From positions 1 to 20,130 of the forward strand of contig JBMOJB010000058.1 in the NCBI GenBank assembly GCA_049316985.1: a stretch of DNA of 20,130 bases, read 5' to 3'. Under the pieces are notes generated by a model. It saw only the letters and a program-made list of their open reading frames with translations. It ran no database searches and was not told where the DNA came from. Source of the DNA: CANHEE01 sp049316985. GTDB taxonomy: Bacteria > Bacteroidota > Bacteroidia > Chitinophagales > Saprospiraceae. The translations under genes and the position numbers were made by a program. This document shows positions 1 to 7,354 of this stretch, one piece after another (position 1 is the first letter of the stretch; each line of letters begins with the position of its first letter).

Positions 1-196
1 GACTTATGCAATGAAGACAGAACTAAAGCATAAATTCTTTTTTGAACAAGTCTTGGGCGACATCAAAAGCAACACCTTAAACAGCTTGCCGGCTAAGTAT
101 TTTGTTTGCCCTGCTTGTGGCAACACTTATACCACTGCGCCCAAACATTGCGATTTTTCATTAACTGACAGAGATAAATTCATCGTTTTTCAATAA
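1..196 (+). CDS. Rubrerythrin-like protein, C-terminal part (5' end outside window)
   Basis: The first ATG in this frame is at 11, but the frame stays open to the window edge and the sequence reads as the end of a longer protein, so the gene is probably cut by the boundary. Residues 4-20 after that ATG (ELKHKFFFEQVL and on) resemble the last ferritin-like helix of rubrerythrins, with an E..H pair. Then comes a rubredoxin-like knuckle, YFVCPACGNTY (Cys33, Cys36), followed by APKHCDFS and DKFIVF, which matches the rubrerythrin C-terminus in layout. The second metal knuckle has only one cysteine (Cys47; CDFS instead of CPxC), so the rubredoxin-like iron site looks degenerate. Rubrerythrins are diiron peroxidases of oxidative-stress defence. 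It could instead be a free-standing small zinc-ribbon protein of 61 residues. Confidence 0.55.
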   Translation, partial: TYAMKTELKHKFFFEQVLGDIKSNTLNSLPAKYFVCPACGNTYTTAPKHCDFSLTDRDKFIVFQ

Positions 197-205
197 ATCA
201 ACATC

Positions 206-691
206 ATGAATCAAACACATATTCACTTGCTTATTACCCATCTTCCAATTTTTGGCTCTATACTGGGTGGACTCGTTCTTATGTATGGACTTTGGGCCAG
301 AAGTAACGACACGAAAATAGCTGCATACCTTCTTTTTATACTTTCATCAATTGGAGCCGGAGTATCTTATCTTACCGGTGAAGCCGCTGAAGAAACCGTT
401 GAAGATTTACAAGGTGTTGTAGAATCAACGATTAAGACACACGAAGAATTTGCATTATTTGCATTAATATCTTTAATCATTTTGGGACTTGTCTCTATTT
501 TAGGCTTGTTCTTGACCTATATAAAATCTCCATTGACAAGATCAGCGGCATTTTTGATTTTGCTGATTTCTCTAATTAGCTTTGGACTGGTGGCAAGAAC
601 AGGTTACCTCGGTGGCCAAATCAGGCATACAGAACTTTCAAATAGTGCGAGTATCCCTTCTGAGCATTCAGAAAATGAAACTGACGATTAA
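206..691 (+). CDS. DUF2231-like four-helix membrane protein
   Basis: A 161-residue integral membrane protein with four hydrophobic segments at about residues 9-29, 38-57, 81-105 and 111-131. It has the look of the DUF2231 family: an N-terminal HLLITHLPI motif (His7, His12) entering helix 1, a TGEAAEE segment after helix 2, a His (79) just before helix 3, and a GYLGGQIRHTE motif after helix 4. The C-terminal tail is hydrophilic and acidic. The biochemical role of this family is not established; the conserved histidines suggest a cofactor or metal, but that is inference. It starts 9 nt after the rubrerythrin-like gene and may be co-transcribed with it. A strong hairpin terminator follows. Confidence 0.7.
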   Translation: MNQTHIHLLITHLPIFGSILGGLVLMYGLWARSNDTKIAAYLLFILSSIGAGVSYLTGEAAEETVEDLQGVVESTIKTHEEFALFALISLIILGLVSILGLFLTYIKSPLTRSAAFLILLISLISFGLVARTGYLGGQIRHTELSNSASIPSEHSENETDD

Positions 692-716
692 GATGCCTTA
701 TTACTAAAGTCAAACT

Positions 717-754
717 AAATGGACCAATGTGCTTAATTGAACGTTGGTCCATTT
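717..754 (+). terminator. Rho-independent terminator after the DUF2231-like gene
   Basis: Two 14-nt arms (717-730 and 741-754, core TGGACCAA / TTGGTCCA) pair at 13 of 14 positions, the exception being a G-T type pair, around a 10-nt loop. The right arm runs into a T-rich stretch. It lies 26 nt after the stop codon of the + strand gene and separates it from the next gene. Confidence 0.8.
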
Positions 755-827
755 TATTTACATCTAATCAATTATAAAAAGTTAATGCTTACCTTCACGG
801 TAAAAATTTGCCTGGCTATACATAATA

Positions 828-1862
828 ATGACTACAACATTAATAATCATATTTATCGCTAGCTTCCTTGCATTTTCAATTAGTGCAATTTGCGGGGGTG
901 GGGCAGGTTTAATGCTTTTGCCAATTCTGGGGCGTATGTTGCCAATAGTCCAAGTCCCGGCAGCCTTATCAATCGGCACATTTACAAGTTCTGCTTCAAG
1001 GCTTGTTATTTTTAGAAAAAGCGTTTGTTGGCATATCGTAAAATATTTTGTTCCAACTGCTTTACCTGCCGTTTGGCTTGGAGCCTGGTTGTTGAAATAT
1101 TTAAATCCCTTGTATCTGGAACTTGCCATGGGCTTATTTCTAATTAGCAATTTGACATTTCTTTTCAAAAAGCCGGCAGAAATAAATAGCAATGAAAAAC
1201 CTACTAAATTGACTTTAAGTCTTATCGGGTTTTCAGCCGGTTTTTTATCCGGTTTGACAGGTGCAGTTGGACTGCTTTTTAACCGTTTTTATTTGAGTTA
1301 CGGTCTTTCAAAAGAAGAGATTGTAGCTACAAGAGCGGCTAACGAAATAATATTACATTTAGTTAAAATTGTTTTGTATTCTTTGTTTGGTCTAATTACA
1401 ATGAAAGCGGTATCGATTGGCATTATAGTGTCAGTTTCTGCGATTCTCTCTTCTTGGTTAATGAAATGGGTTTTACCAAAATTAAGTGAAATAATATTTA
1501 AAAAAATTGGTTATTTTGCAATGGTCATTACCGGTTTTTTGATGCTATCACAATCGGGTTCAGATTTATTGCTAGCCAACAGCGGAAATATTGACACGGA
1601 CTTAATAGAGAAAGGATTAGAAAGTAAAGTCAAATGGCAGAACGCTAACTATGCCCTTGAATTTACTTATGACGAGGGTTTTGAATTTGAGCAAATTATT
1701 CCAATTACTCAACTCACGGTAGAACAGCAAAAAATGATAGAAAGTAAAATGCAAAATGCAGACAAAATAGTGGTTGAAGTGGTTCATACAATCGGTTCAA
1801 CCTACTACGAAGCATATTGTTATAAGGCCAATAAACTAATAATCAAAATTGAGTTTGACTGA
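828..1862 (+). CDS. TauE/SafE (TSUP) family permease with C-terminal soluble extension
   Basis: A 344-residue protein. Residues 1-245 are very hydrophobic, with about eight predicted membrane segments and the TSUP hallmarks: an N-terminal SAICGGGAGLMLLPIL segment (glycine-rich, helix 1) and its repeat-half counterpart SAGFLSGLTGAVG near residues 136-148. The family exports or imports sulfur-containing or small organic anions (sulfite, sulfolactate, taurine-related); the substrate cannot be read from sequence. Residues about 251-344 form a soluble tail with mixed beta/alpha character (ALEFTYDEGFEFEQI and on) that is not part of the usual TSUP fold, whose members are typically about 250-270 residues. 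The ATG at 828 is chosen because it sits right at the first hydrophobic helix. No obvious operon partner. Confidence 0.75.
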   Translation: MTTTLIIIFIASFLAFSISAICGGGAGLMLLPILGRMLPIVQVPAALSIGTFTSSASRLVIFRKSVCWHIVKYFVPTALPAVWLGAWLLKYLNPLYLELAMGLFLISNLTFLFKKPAEINSNEKPTKLTLSLIGFSAGFLSGLTGAVGLLFNRFYLSYGLSKEEIVATRAANEIILHLVKIVLYSLFGLITMKAVSIGIIVSVSAILSSWLMKWVLPKLSEIIFKKIGYFAMVITGFLMLSQSGSDLLLANSGNIDTDLIEKGLESKVKWQNANYALEFTYDEGFEFEQIIPITQLTVEQQKMIESKMQNADKIVVEVVHTIGSTYYEAYCYKANKLIIKIEFD

Positions 1863-1871
1863 GTTTAGTCC

Positions 1872-2105
1872 ATGTACAATCATTTTTTTAACTTTGAAGA
1901 TGGTTTTGCCAATAACGGTCTTTCTTATAGGTGGACAAACGCTAACATGGACTTTGATATGCCATTAAAAATAAATCTGAATGGAGTTGAAAAATGGATT
2001 TATCCCAAAACGGACTGGCAAGAGGAATCAACACAGACAGACAGGGTGAAATTGGTGGTTGATCGGAATTTTTACGTTCCGGTTTTCTACACGAACGCTA
2101 AATAA
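1872..2105 (+). pseudogene. C-terminal remnant of an M1-family metallopeptidase
   Basis: A 77-codon open frame that resembles only the extreme C-terminus of Bacteroidota M1 aminopeptidases: LSYRWTNANMDFDMPLKI, then WIYPKTDWQ, then VDRNFYV, the beta-sandwich-like end domain of those proteins. The catalytic HExxH/E zinc domain is absent, and there is no signal peptide. It begins 9 nt after the stop of the TSUP gene, with an in-frame TAG between them, so nothing upstream can supply the missing part. I read it as a fragment left after deletion of most of a peptidase gene. A short real gene cannot be excluded; the family match is from memory of the motif. Confidence 0.5.
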
Positions 2106-2170
2106 TTTGGGTCAATGTCTGAGCCGGAACGATTAGGCTTCACAGTGATATTAAACGTTAAACATATTAA

Positions 2171-3321
2171 ATGATGAAAATTTCAATTGTAACATTAGCA
2201 ATTTTGTCCAGTTTTGCTTTACATGCACAGGAGCGAAATCCGTTTTTCATTGGACATAGTTTGGTAAACCATACAATGCCACAGATGGTTCAAGCACTGG
2301 CCCTCAATGCGGGAAAACAAACCCATTATGGTAGACAAATAATTAATGGTTCTCCGCTTCACTTTAATTTTACTAATGCAGCAACTGCGGAGGGAACCCT
2401 TATACAAGCGCTTTTCCTAGCGGGGGATTTAATTCGCTAATAATTACGGAGGCAGTGCCGTTGCAAAATCACCTTACCTGGAGCGATACTTATGGAAATG
2501 CTGATAAATTCTTTAAATATGCCAAAAATAATAATAATGGGGTTCCGGTAAAATTTTACATATACGAAACGTGGCATTGTACAAATTCAGGCATTCCAAA
2601 TTCTAATGCCAATTTTCCGAACGGTTGTTGGTATGATAAAACGGCTCACAGCACCATTTTGTGGCACCAACGGCTGCTCTCTGATTTCCCATTATGGTCA
2701 GGAATAGTGACCCATGTGCGCAAGCAAAATCCAGGCGACAATCAAATTTGGATGGTACCTGCGGGGCAAGGATTTTATAATCTTAGTACCCAGATTAATG
2801 CAGGGAATGTGCCGGGAATTACAAGTTTTCGAGATTTGTTTTCAGATGATATCCATTTGACGAACGCCGGGAATTATTTTGTAGCCTGTGTAATGTATGC
2901 CACAATTTACGGACAATCTCCCGAAGGATTAACTGCAAAAATAAATAATGAATGGGGAGTTCCATACAGTAATATGCCAACTCCTGCCCAAGCAACAGCA
3001 ATGCAGAAAGTAGCTTGGAGTACTGTAGCGAGTTTAAGTCCTTGGACAGGAGTTTCTGCGGTGGTCAGTAATATGGATTCGAAAGCACCATCGGAGGAGT
3101 TTCTTGTTTATCCAAACCCAGCCGCTGATCAGATTAAAATAGTTGTAGAAAATTTTAATGGAAATAAGGATGTACGCATTTACAATTCCATGGGCTTTTT
3201 GGTTAAAGAAATTTCAGCAAGTGCAGGTGATGTCGCTGATATTTCTGATTTGCCAAAAGGCATGTACCTGTTACAGCTAAAAAACGCTCCAAGTCGGATA
3301 CAAAAATTTGTAAAGTACTAA
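2171..3321 (+). pseudogene. T9SS-sorted SGNH/GDSL-type hydrolase, interrupted by a frameshift
   Basis: Two open frames (2171-2440 and about 2431-3321) join into one protein of roughly 383 residues if one G is added to the run at 2422-2426, giving ALFLAGG then FNSLIITEAVPL. The N-terminus is a Sec signal peptide ending near ALHAQ. GHSL (residues 28-31) is a plausible SGNH block I with nucleophile Ser30, and DDIHLT (nucleotides about 2845-2862) is the block V Asp/His pair. The last 70 or so residues start with FLVYPNPAADQ and end with QKFVKY: a type A T9SS C-terminal sorting domain, so the intact protein would be secreted or surface-attached by type IX secretion. Likely an esterase or deacetylase acting outside the cell; substrate unknown. 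The break may be a true mutation or a base-calling error. Confidence 0.7.
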
Positions 3322-4282
3322 AGCTTTTTTTGCCCGCTCAATTAAATTTACTGGCTTTGAATTGTGCAAACGCATCATTCGACTAATAGGCTAAGTACGC
3401 CCACTAGCCGGCAAATTTTGGATGTTTCAACGAGTATGCACACCACGTAAAAGTATGGTTCGGATATTTTATTTTTGCGAATAGAAAAACCCTGCAATAT
3501 TTGTCAACTTCGATTGTTTGCGGTACTTTTATCGATAAAATAGTGCAATCGGAAAATATCGTTAGAATCAATTTTTGCGCAATCCATCCACCCGCTTTTT
3601 GCAGTTTTTTAAGCTGAGATGATTGGAGAACAACTATTTCAACTTCAATAACTAAATCGGTCGCGATAGGAGTCAATTTCTCAAAAGCGGTTTTTGACTT
3701 GAAGCCATCAACTGTGCTTTCGAATATGGTACAGCCAAATTAATTTGTTGAGATTATCTTGGTTTTGTTTTACGTGGAGGAATTTGCTTGGCGGAAAATA
3801 TTGTTTTTTCTTGCAGCGTCAAAAAAATATGGATCAATTTAAGCAAGGTTTTATTTAGTACAATAATAGGCAGAATTAATAAATACTTGCGCTATGTTGT
3901 TCTGTGTGGGTAGTTAAGTTTTCTTAGATAGCTGCATCCAAATTTGATGATTTGCCTGCCTGTCCGGTAGGCAAATCGTCAAATTTTCAAATTACAACTA
4001 CACAAAGCTTTAAAAACTCAATTACCCACACAAATCGACATAGAACCAAAATACTACTTGTCAATTTATATTGTGGGTATTACCTTTAGCAAAGAAAAAT
4101 TGCTTAGAGAAGATTGGCATTTCAGGCAGTTCCTCGCTGTTGTAATCATAGAAATCGCTCAACTTGAAATGTTGTTCTTTTTGTATTGTAGCGAGGGGCG
4201 ATCAGATTAGTATCGTGTACGATTAGGTGTAAAACCGGAAAGCCGACTGCAAAAATTATTGATTAACTTCTTTACCAATACG
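3322..4282. other. Gene-poor region of about 960 bp with decayed coding traces and a nested palindrome
   Basis: No convincing gene. It holds the nested inverted repeat listed separately. On the minus strand two stretches look like worn protein-coding sequence: 3404-3676 extended up to about 3735 (open frame containing GFKSKTAFEKLTPIATDLV), and 4064-4262 (66 open codons without ATG near the front, containing KLSDFYDYNSEELPEMPIF). I recognise neither. Composition is AT-rich. This is probably a graveyard of a lost gene or mobile element plus the leader of the following gene. Confidence 0.5.
3903..4032. repeat. Nested inverted repeat (MITE- or REP-like palindrome)
   Basis: The inner hairpin has two 21-nt arms (3940-3960 and 3966-3986; core GATTTGCCTGCC / GGTAGGCAAATC) that pair at 19 of 21 positions around a 5-nt TGTCC loop. 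It sits inside a second inverted repeat with 20-nt arms (3903-3922, GTGTGGGTAGTTAAG; 4013-4032, CTCAATTACCCACAC) that match at 18 of 20. Weaker similarity seems to continue outward for another 15 or so bases (CTATG / CATAG). The size, the two-tier symmetry and the intergenic place fit a non-autonomous mobile palindrome or REP-like element; no coding capacity. Confidence 0.6.
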
Positions 4283-4999
4283 ATGAACTGCAAAAATTGT
4301 AATATCGAAGCGAATTCAAACTACTGTCCCAATTGCGGACAAGCTGTAAATCTCAAGCGGATCAACGGTGCATACATCATCCACGAAATAGAACATGTTT
4401 TGCATTTTGAACGCGGAATTCTGTTTACCATCAAGGAGCTTGTAACAAATCCAGGTCAAAACATACATAAATATCTGACTGAAAACAGAAGTCGGCTTGT
4501 AAAACCAATAATTTTCATTATTGTCACCTCGCTGATCTATTCATTGTGCAATAGCTTTTTTCACTTTGAAGATGCTTACGTAAATTACGTGGACCACGAA
4601 AAAAATACAACGAGTGCAATTTTTAAATGGATTCAAGGACATTATGGATATGCCAATATAATTATGGGTATATTTATCGCATTGTGGGTAAAATTGTTTT
4701 TCAGAAGGCATGAATTCAATATCTTTGAAATTCTAATTCTTCTCTGTTTCGTCATGGGAATGGGGATGCTTATTTTCTCCGTTTTCGGAATTGTTCAGGG
4801 ATTGACACACTTTAAACTGATGCAATTTGCCAGTATGATTGGCTTTGTTTACACAACCTGGGCAATTGGACAATTTTACGACAAGGGCAAAATCAGCAGT
4901 TATGTCAAAGCATTTTTTGCTTATATGTTAGGCATGCTGACTTTTGCATTGACAGCAATTCTTATAGGAACATTAATTGACTTAATTACAAAAAATTAA
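4283..4999 (+). CDS. DUF3667 family membrane protein with N-terminal zinc ribbon
   Basis: The ATG at 4283 is preferred over a TTG at 4259, giving 238 residues that begin directly with the zinc ribbon MNCKNC...YCPNCGQ (Cys3, Cys6, Cys15, Cys18). Then follows a soluble stretch with HEIEHVLHFERGILFTIKEL and the family signature NPGQNIHKYLTENRSRLVKP, and about five membrane helices to the C-terminus. This matches the layout of DUF3667, a common Bacteroidota inner-membrane family of unknown function. It is followed 6 nt later by a small membrane protein and the two probably form an operon. Confidence 0.8.
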   Translation: MNCKNCNIEANSNYCPNCGQAVNLKRINGAYIIHEIEHVLHFERGILFTIKELVTNPGQNIHKYLTENRSRLVKPIIFIIVTSLIYSLCNSFFHFEDAYVNYVDHEKNTTSAIFKWIQGHYGYANIIMGIFIALWVKLFFRRHEFNIFEILILLCFVMGMGMLIFSVFGIVQGLTHFKLMQFASMIGFVYTTWAIGQFYDKGKISSYVKAFFAYMLGMLTFALTAILIGTLIDLITKN

Positions 5000-5005
5000 A
5001 TAATA

Positions 5006-5191
5006 ATGGAAAGTAAAAAAGGATTAAACTTATTTTTTGTATTCATAGCTTTTATATTAGGATGGACACTGATTAAGCATTTTGACTTTAATAATTTCAA
5101 ATTTGAAGACCCTGCTTTAGACATTCTTTACCTCATCGTTTTTGTAATTTCTATTTACTTACTGATAAAGGACTATACCAAACGACCTTAA
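5006..5191 (+). CDS. Small two-helix membrane protein downstream of DUF3667 gene
   Basis: A 61-residue protein starting 6 nt after the stop of the DUF3667 gene. It has two hydrophobic segments (about 7-23 and 40-54) separated by a short acidic/aromatic stretch, FDFNNFKFEDPALDILYL, and a basic C-terminal end (KDYTKRP). I do not recognise a named family. The close spacing and membrane nature suggest it works with, or is at least co-expressed with, the DUF3667 protein. Translation looks genuine because the hydrophobic pattern is regular and the ATG is well placed. Confidence 0.6.
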   Translation: MESKKGLNLFFVFIAFILGWTLIKHFDFNNFKFEDPALDILYLIVFVISIYLLIKDYTKRP

Positions 5192-5498
5192 ATAATGCAT
5201 CAATCTCTTAAATCTAAGATTTCGGCTTGTAAGTTGCACACTGATCTATTTCAGTTCTAAAATTTGTGTTAAAGGATCACAAAGAATTATCAACACAGTG
5301 GAAGTTGTGCTACATTTAATAAAGATGCAATGCACCGATCCAATTGTTTGGCAAAGCGTTTGCGTTGATTTTCATGGATTAATATCGAAAAAAAAAAAAT
5401 TGAACTTCCGGTGCTGTATTTGTAGCTATCAAATGGCTTGAAAGTACATGGAAGTTCTTAGCTTAATCTATTATAGAAATTTTCTAAATTCAACTGTA
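5192..5498. other. Intergenic region of about 300 bp, nothing recognised
   Basis: AT-rich, with a run of A near 5390-5399. I see no RNA gene, no clear terminator hairpin and no exact Bacteroidota promoter motif. It presumably holds the promoter of the aldo/keto reductase gene. Confidence 0.5.
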
Positions 5499-6455
5499 AT
5501 GAAACAAACTACAATTTTAGGTCACAGCAACCTCAGTGTCAACAGAATAGGACTAGGCTGTATGGGTATGTCTGAGTTTTATGGATCTTTTGATGAAAAA
5601 GAATCCATAAATACGCTACATAAAGCCATCGAATTAGGTGTGAATTTTTTTGACACAGCCGATATGTATGGTTGGGGCGCGAATGAGCGACTTCTAGGAA
5701 AAGCATTGCAAGGGCAATGGGACAAGGTTGTTTTAGCAACGAAGTTTGCGGTCATGCGAGGACCCAAAGGTGAATTCCTTGGACTTAACGGCAAGCCGGA
5801 ATACATTGTGCAAGCATGCGACCAAAGTCTTCAAAATTTAGGAGTAGATACAATTGATTTGTACTATATGCATAGACAGGACCCGAAAGTGGAAATTGAA
5901 GAAATTGTTGGAACAATGGGTAACTTGGTCAAACAAGGAAAAATAAAGCACTTAGGTCTTTCAGAAGTTAGTGCAGAAACACTCCGTAGGGCACATGCCG
6001 TTCATCCCATTACTGCCCTACAAACCGAGTATTCTTTGTGGAGCCGCGAACCTGAACAGGAGATTTTGGATGTATGTAAGGAATTGGGAATTACCTTTGT
6101 CGCATATAGTCCGCTTGGTCGTGGGTTCTTGACGGGCGCAATCAAAAGTCGGGCAGATTTAGAAGCAAGCGATTGGCGGCTTACGCTTCCTCGCTTCACA
6201 GAAGAAGCGATTAAGGAAAATCTAAAATTTGTAGAGGTTGTGGAGCAAATTGCCCAAGACAAAAGTGTCACTAAAGCACAAGTTGCTTTAGCTTGGGTGC
6301 TCAGTCAAAACGATGAAATTGTGACTATCCCGGGTACCAGAAAAGTTCATCGTCTCGAAGAGAATTTAGGAGCATTTAAGGTGGAGTTAACGCAAGCTGA
6401 TTTAGCAATGATTCAAAATTCTATGCCTTCAGAAACTATTGGAAATCGCTATTAG
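5499..6455 (+). CDS. Aldo/keto reductase
   Basis: The ATG at 5499 (MKQTTILG) is taken as start instead of the in-frame ATG at 5448, because the family begins just before the first beta-strand; this gives 318 residues, a normal length. The catalytic tetrad is visible: Asp52 and Tyr57 in NFFDTADMYG, Lys82 in LATKF and His125 in YYMHRQD. Other family marks are IGLGCMGMS near the N-terminus, IKHLGLSE, VAYSPLGRGFLTG and the NADP-binding IPGTRKVHRLEENLGA near the C-terminus. It is an NADPH-dependent reductase of aldehydes or ketones in the cytoplasm, of the IolS/YajO-type branch. The substrate is unknown. It stands alone and is convergent with the phosphonate-type gene array, so no link to it is implied. 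Confidence 0.88.
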   Translation: MKQTTILGHSNLSVNRIGLGCMGMSEFYGSFDEKESINTLHKAIELGVNFFDTADMYGWGANERLLGKALQGQWDKVVLATKFAVMRGPKGEFLGLNGKPEYIVQACDQSLQNLGVDTIDLYYMHRQDPKVEIEEIVGTMGNLVKQGKIKHLGLSEVSAETLRRAHAVHPITALQTEYSLWSREPEQEILDVCKELGITFVAYSPLGRGFLTGAIKSRADLEASDWRLTLPRFTEEAIKENLKFVEVVEQIAQDKSVTKAQVALAWVLSQNDEIVTIPGTRKVHRLEENLGAFKVELTQADLAMIQNSMPSETIGNRY

Positions 6456-6726
6456 TTTCGCTTTGCTTTGCTGAAAATGGATTGAATTCATTAACTACAC
6501 TAATGCAAATACAATCAAAAGACTATTGTTAAGCACAAAGTGTGTGGTTTGCACAGGTTAATTTCCTCGCCCAATGATATCAGTGCGCCTGGTATATTGC
6601 TTGTCGGCTTGTGCTAAAACCTGAACTTTAGGAAAGAACTGACTAATAAAATTAATAAGCAACCCCGTTTACTTTGCCGAAGGTTAGGGTCTTTTAGCCA
6701 AAAATATAAAGCGCAAAGATTAGCTT
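6456..6726. other. Convergent intergenic region, nothing clear
   Basis: 271 bp between the aldo/keto reductase (+) and the phnZ-like gene (-), whose stop codons face each other. A terminator for both would be expected, but I find no strong hairpin with a T-run. No coding signal or RNA gene is seen. Confidence 0.4.
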
Positions 6727-7278
6727 TTAGCGCACTAAAATGCTGCGCAACATGTTTTCATAGTGATCAATGAAATTTAGATTTTGTCCGATTTCTTTGG
6801 CAGCTTCGTCCCATTGTCGTAACCGCAAAATTACTAAAAAATCATCGTTTTCTTCGAAAGAAAGCGCTTCCAAAGGCGTCATAATTCCTCCTTGAAATTC
6901 TAGTGTCATTTTGCTGGCTGTTGATAGCTGATTAAAATATTCCGGTTGGCTATAAGTCAAGTATCTTTTGGCTTGAACATGTTGCTCAACGAGATAGGCA
7001 ATTCTTTCGGGAATCTCCATCTTTCTGAGAAAATCAGCTCCAACTTTTTCGTGGGAAATCATTCCAAATCCATTCATTGAATTTTCAAGGTTGGCGGGTT
7101 CGCAAATGTGCCCAATATCATGTAAGAAAGCTGCAAGGATGATGTAAGGGTCATCTGTTTCAAGGCTGGCCAGATGAGCCGCTTGTTCTGCATGTTCTAA
7201 TTGTGAAACGGGTTCACCGATATACTCCTTATCACCCAAGCGCTTGTAAAGGTCGAATATTTCTGCCGCTTTATCCAT
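6727..7278 (-). CDS. PhnZ/TmpB-type HD-domain mixed-valent diiron oxygenase (phosphonate C-P bond cleavage)
   Basis: A 183-residue HD-domain protein matching, segment by segment, what I recall of PhnZ: EYIGEPVSQLEHA, HDIGH, HEKVGADFL, EQHVQAKRYL, ASKMTLEFQGG and RLRQWDE. Putative iron ligands are His29, His53, Asp54, His76, His100 and Asp157. Tyr19 and Glu22 correspond to the gating Tyr/Glu pair, and Lys104, Ser122, Thr125 and Arg154 to the phosphonate-binding residues. PhnZ oxidises 1-hydroxy-2-aminoethylphosphonate to glycine and phosphate; TmpB does the same for the trimethylated analogue. The exact substrate here is open. It is the last gene of the minus-strand array, 76 nt after susD, with a terminator-like hairpin between. 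The usual partner hydroxylase (PhnY/TmpA) is not in the window. Confidence is high for the family, moderate for the substrate class. Confidence 0.85.
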   Translation of the reverse strand: MDKAAEIFDLYKRLGDKEYIGEPVSQLEHAEQAAHLASLETDDPYIILAAFLHDIGHICEPANLENSMNGFGMISHEKVGADFLRKMEIPERIAYLVEQHVQAKRYLTYSQPEYFNQLSTASKMTLEFQGGIMTPLEALSFEENDDFLVILRLRQWDEAAKEIGQNLNFIDHYENMLRSILVR

Positions 7279-7293
7279 TTGGTAGTTTTAAAA

Positions 7294-7322
7294 TGCGAAG
7301 CCCCCATTTTGGAGGCTTCGCA
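7294..7322 (-). terminator. Terminator or attenuator hairpin between susD and the phnZ-like gene
   Basis: Two 12-nt arms (7294-7305 and 7311-7322; TGCGAAGCC / GGCTTCGCA core) pair at 11 of 12 positions around a 5-nt loop. On the minus strand the hairpin lies 32 nt after the susD stop codon and is followed by TTTT, ending 15 nt before the phnZ-like ATG. It can end susCD transcripts, or let only part of them read into the oxygenase gene. An A-rich flank on the other side could also make it work from the + strand. Confidence 0.65.
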
Positions 7323-7354
7323 AAAATGTATGAAAAAAGGTTACTTGCATTATA

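Noticed and set aside
782..1192. 136-codon open frame on the minus strand
   Set aside because: It overlaps the TSUP permease gene, has no recognisable domain, and its codons are the antisense of a hydrophobic coding sequence.
3404..3676. 90-codon minus-strand open frame with a TTG start
   Set aside because: Not recognised, no ATG or leader, and its second half reads like non-coding AT-rich DNA; described only as part of the gene-poor region.
3903..4032. Integron attC site
   Set aside because: A GTTRRRY-like heptamer is present on the left arm, but the orientation is wrong for an attC site, the opposite arm ends ACTCAAT rather than RYYYAAC, and there is no cassette array or integrase.
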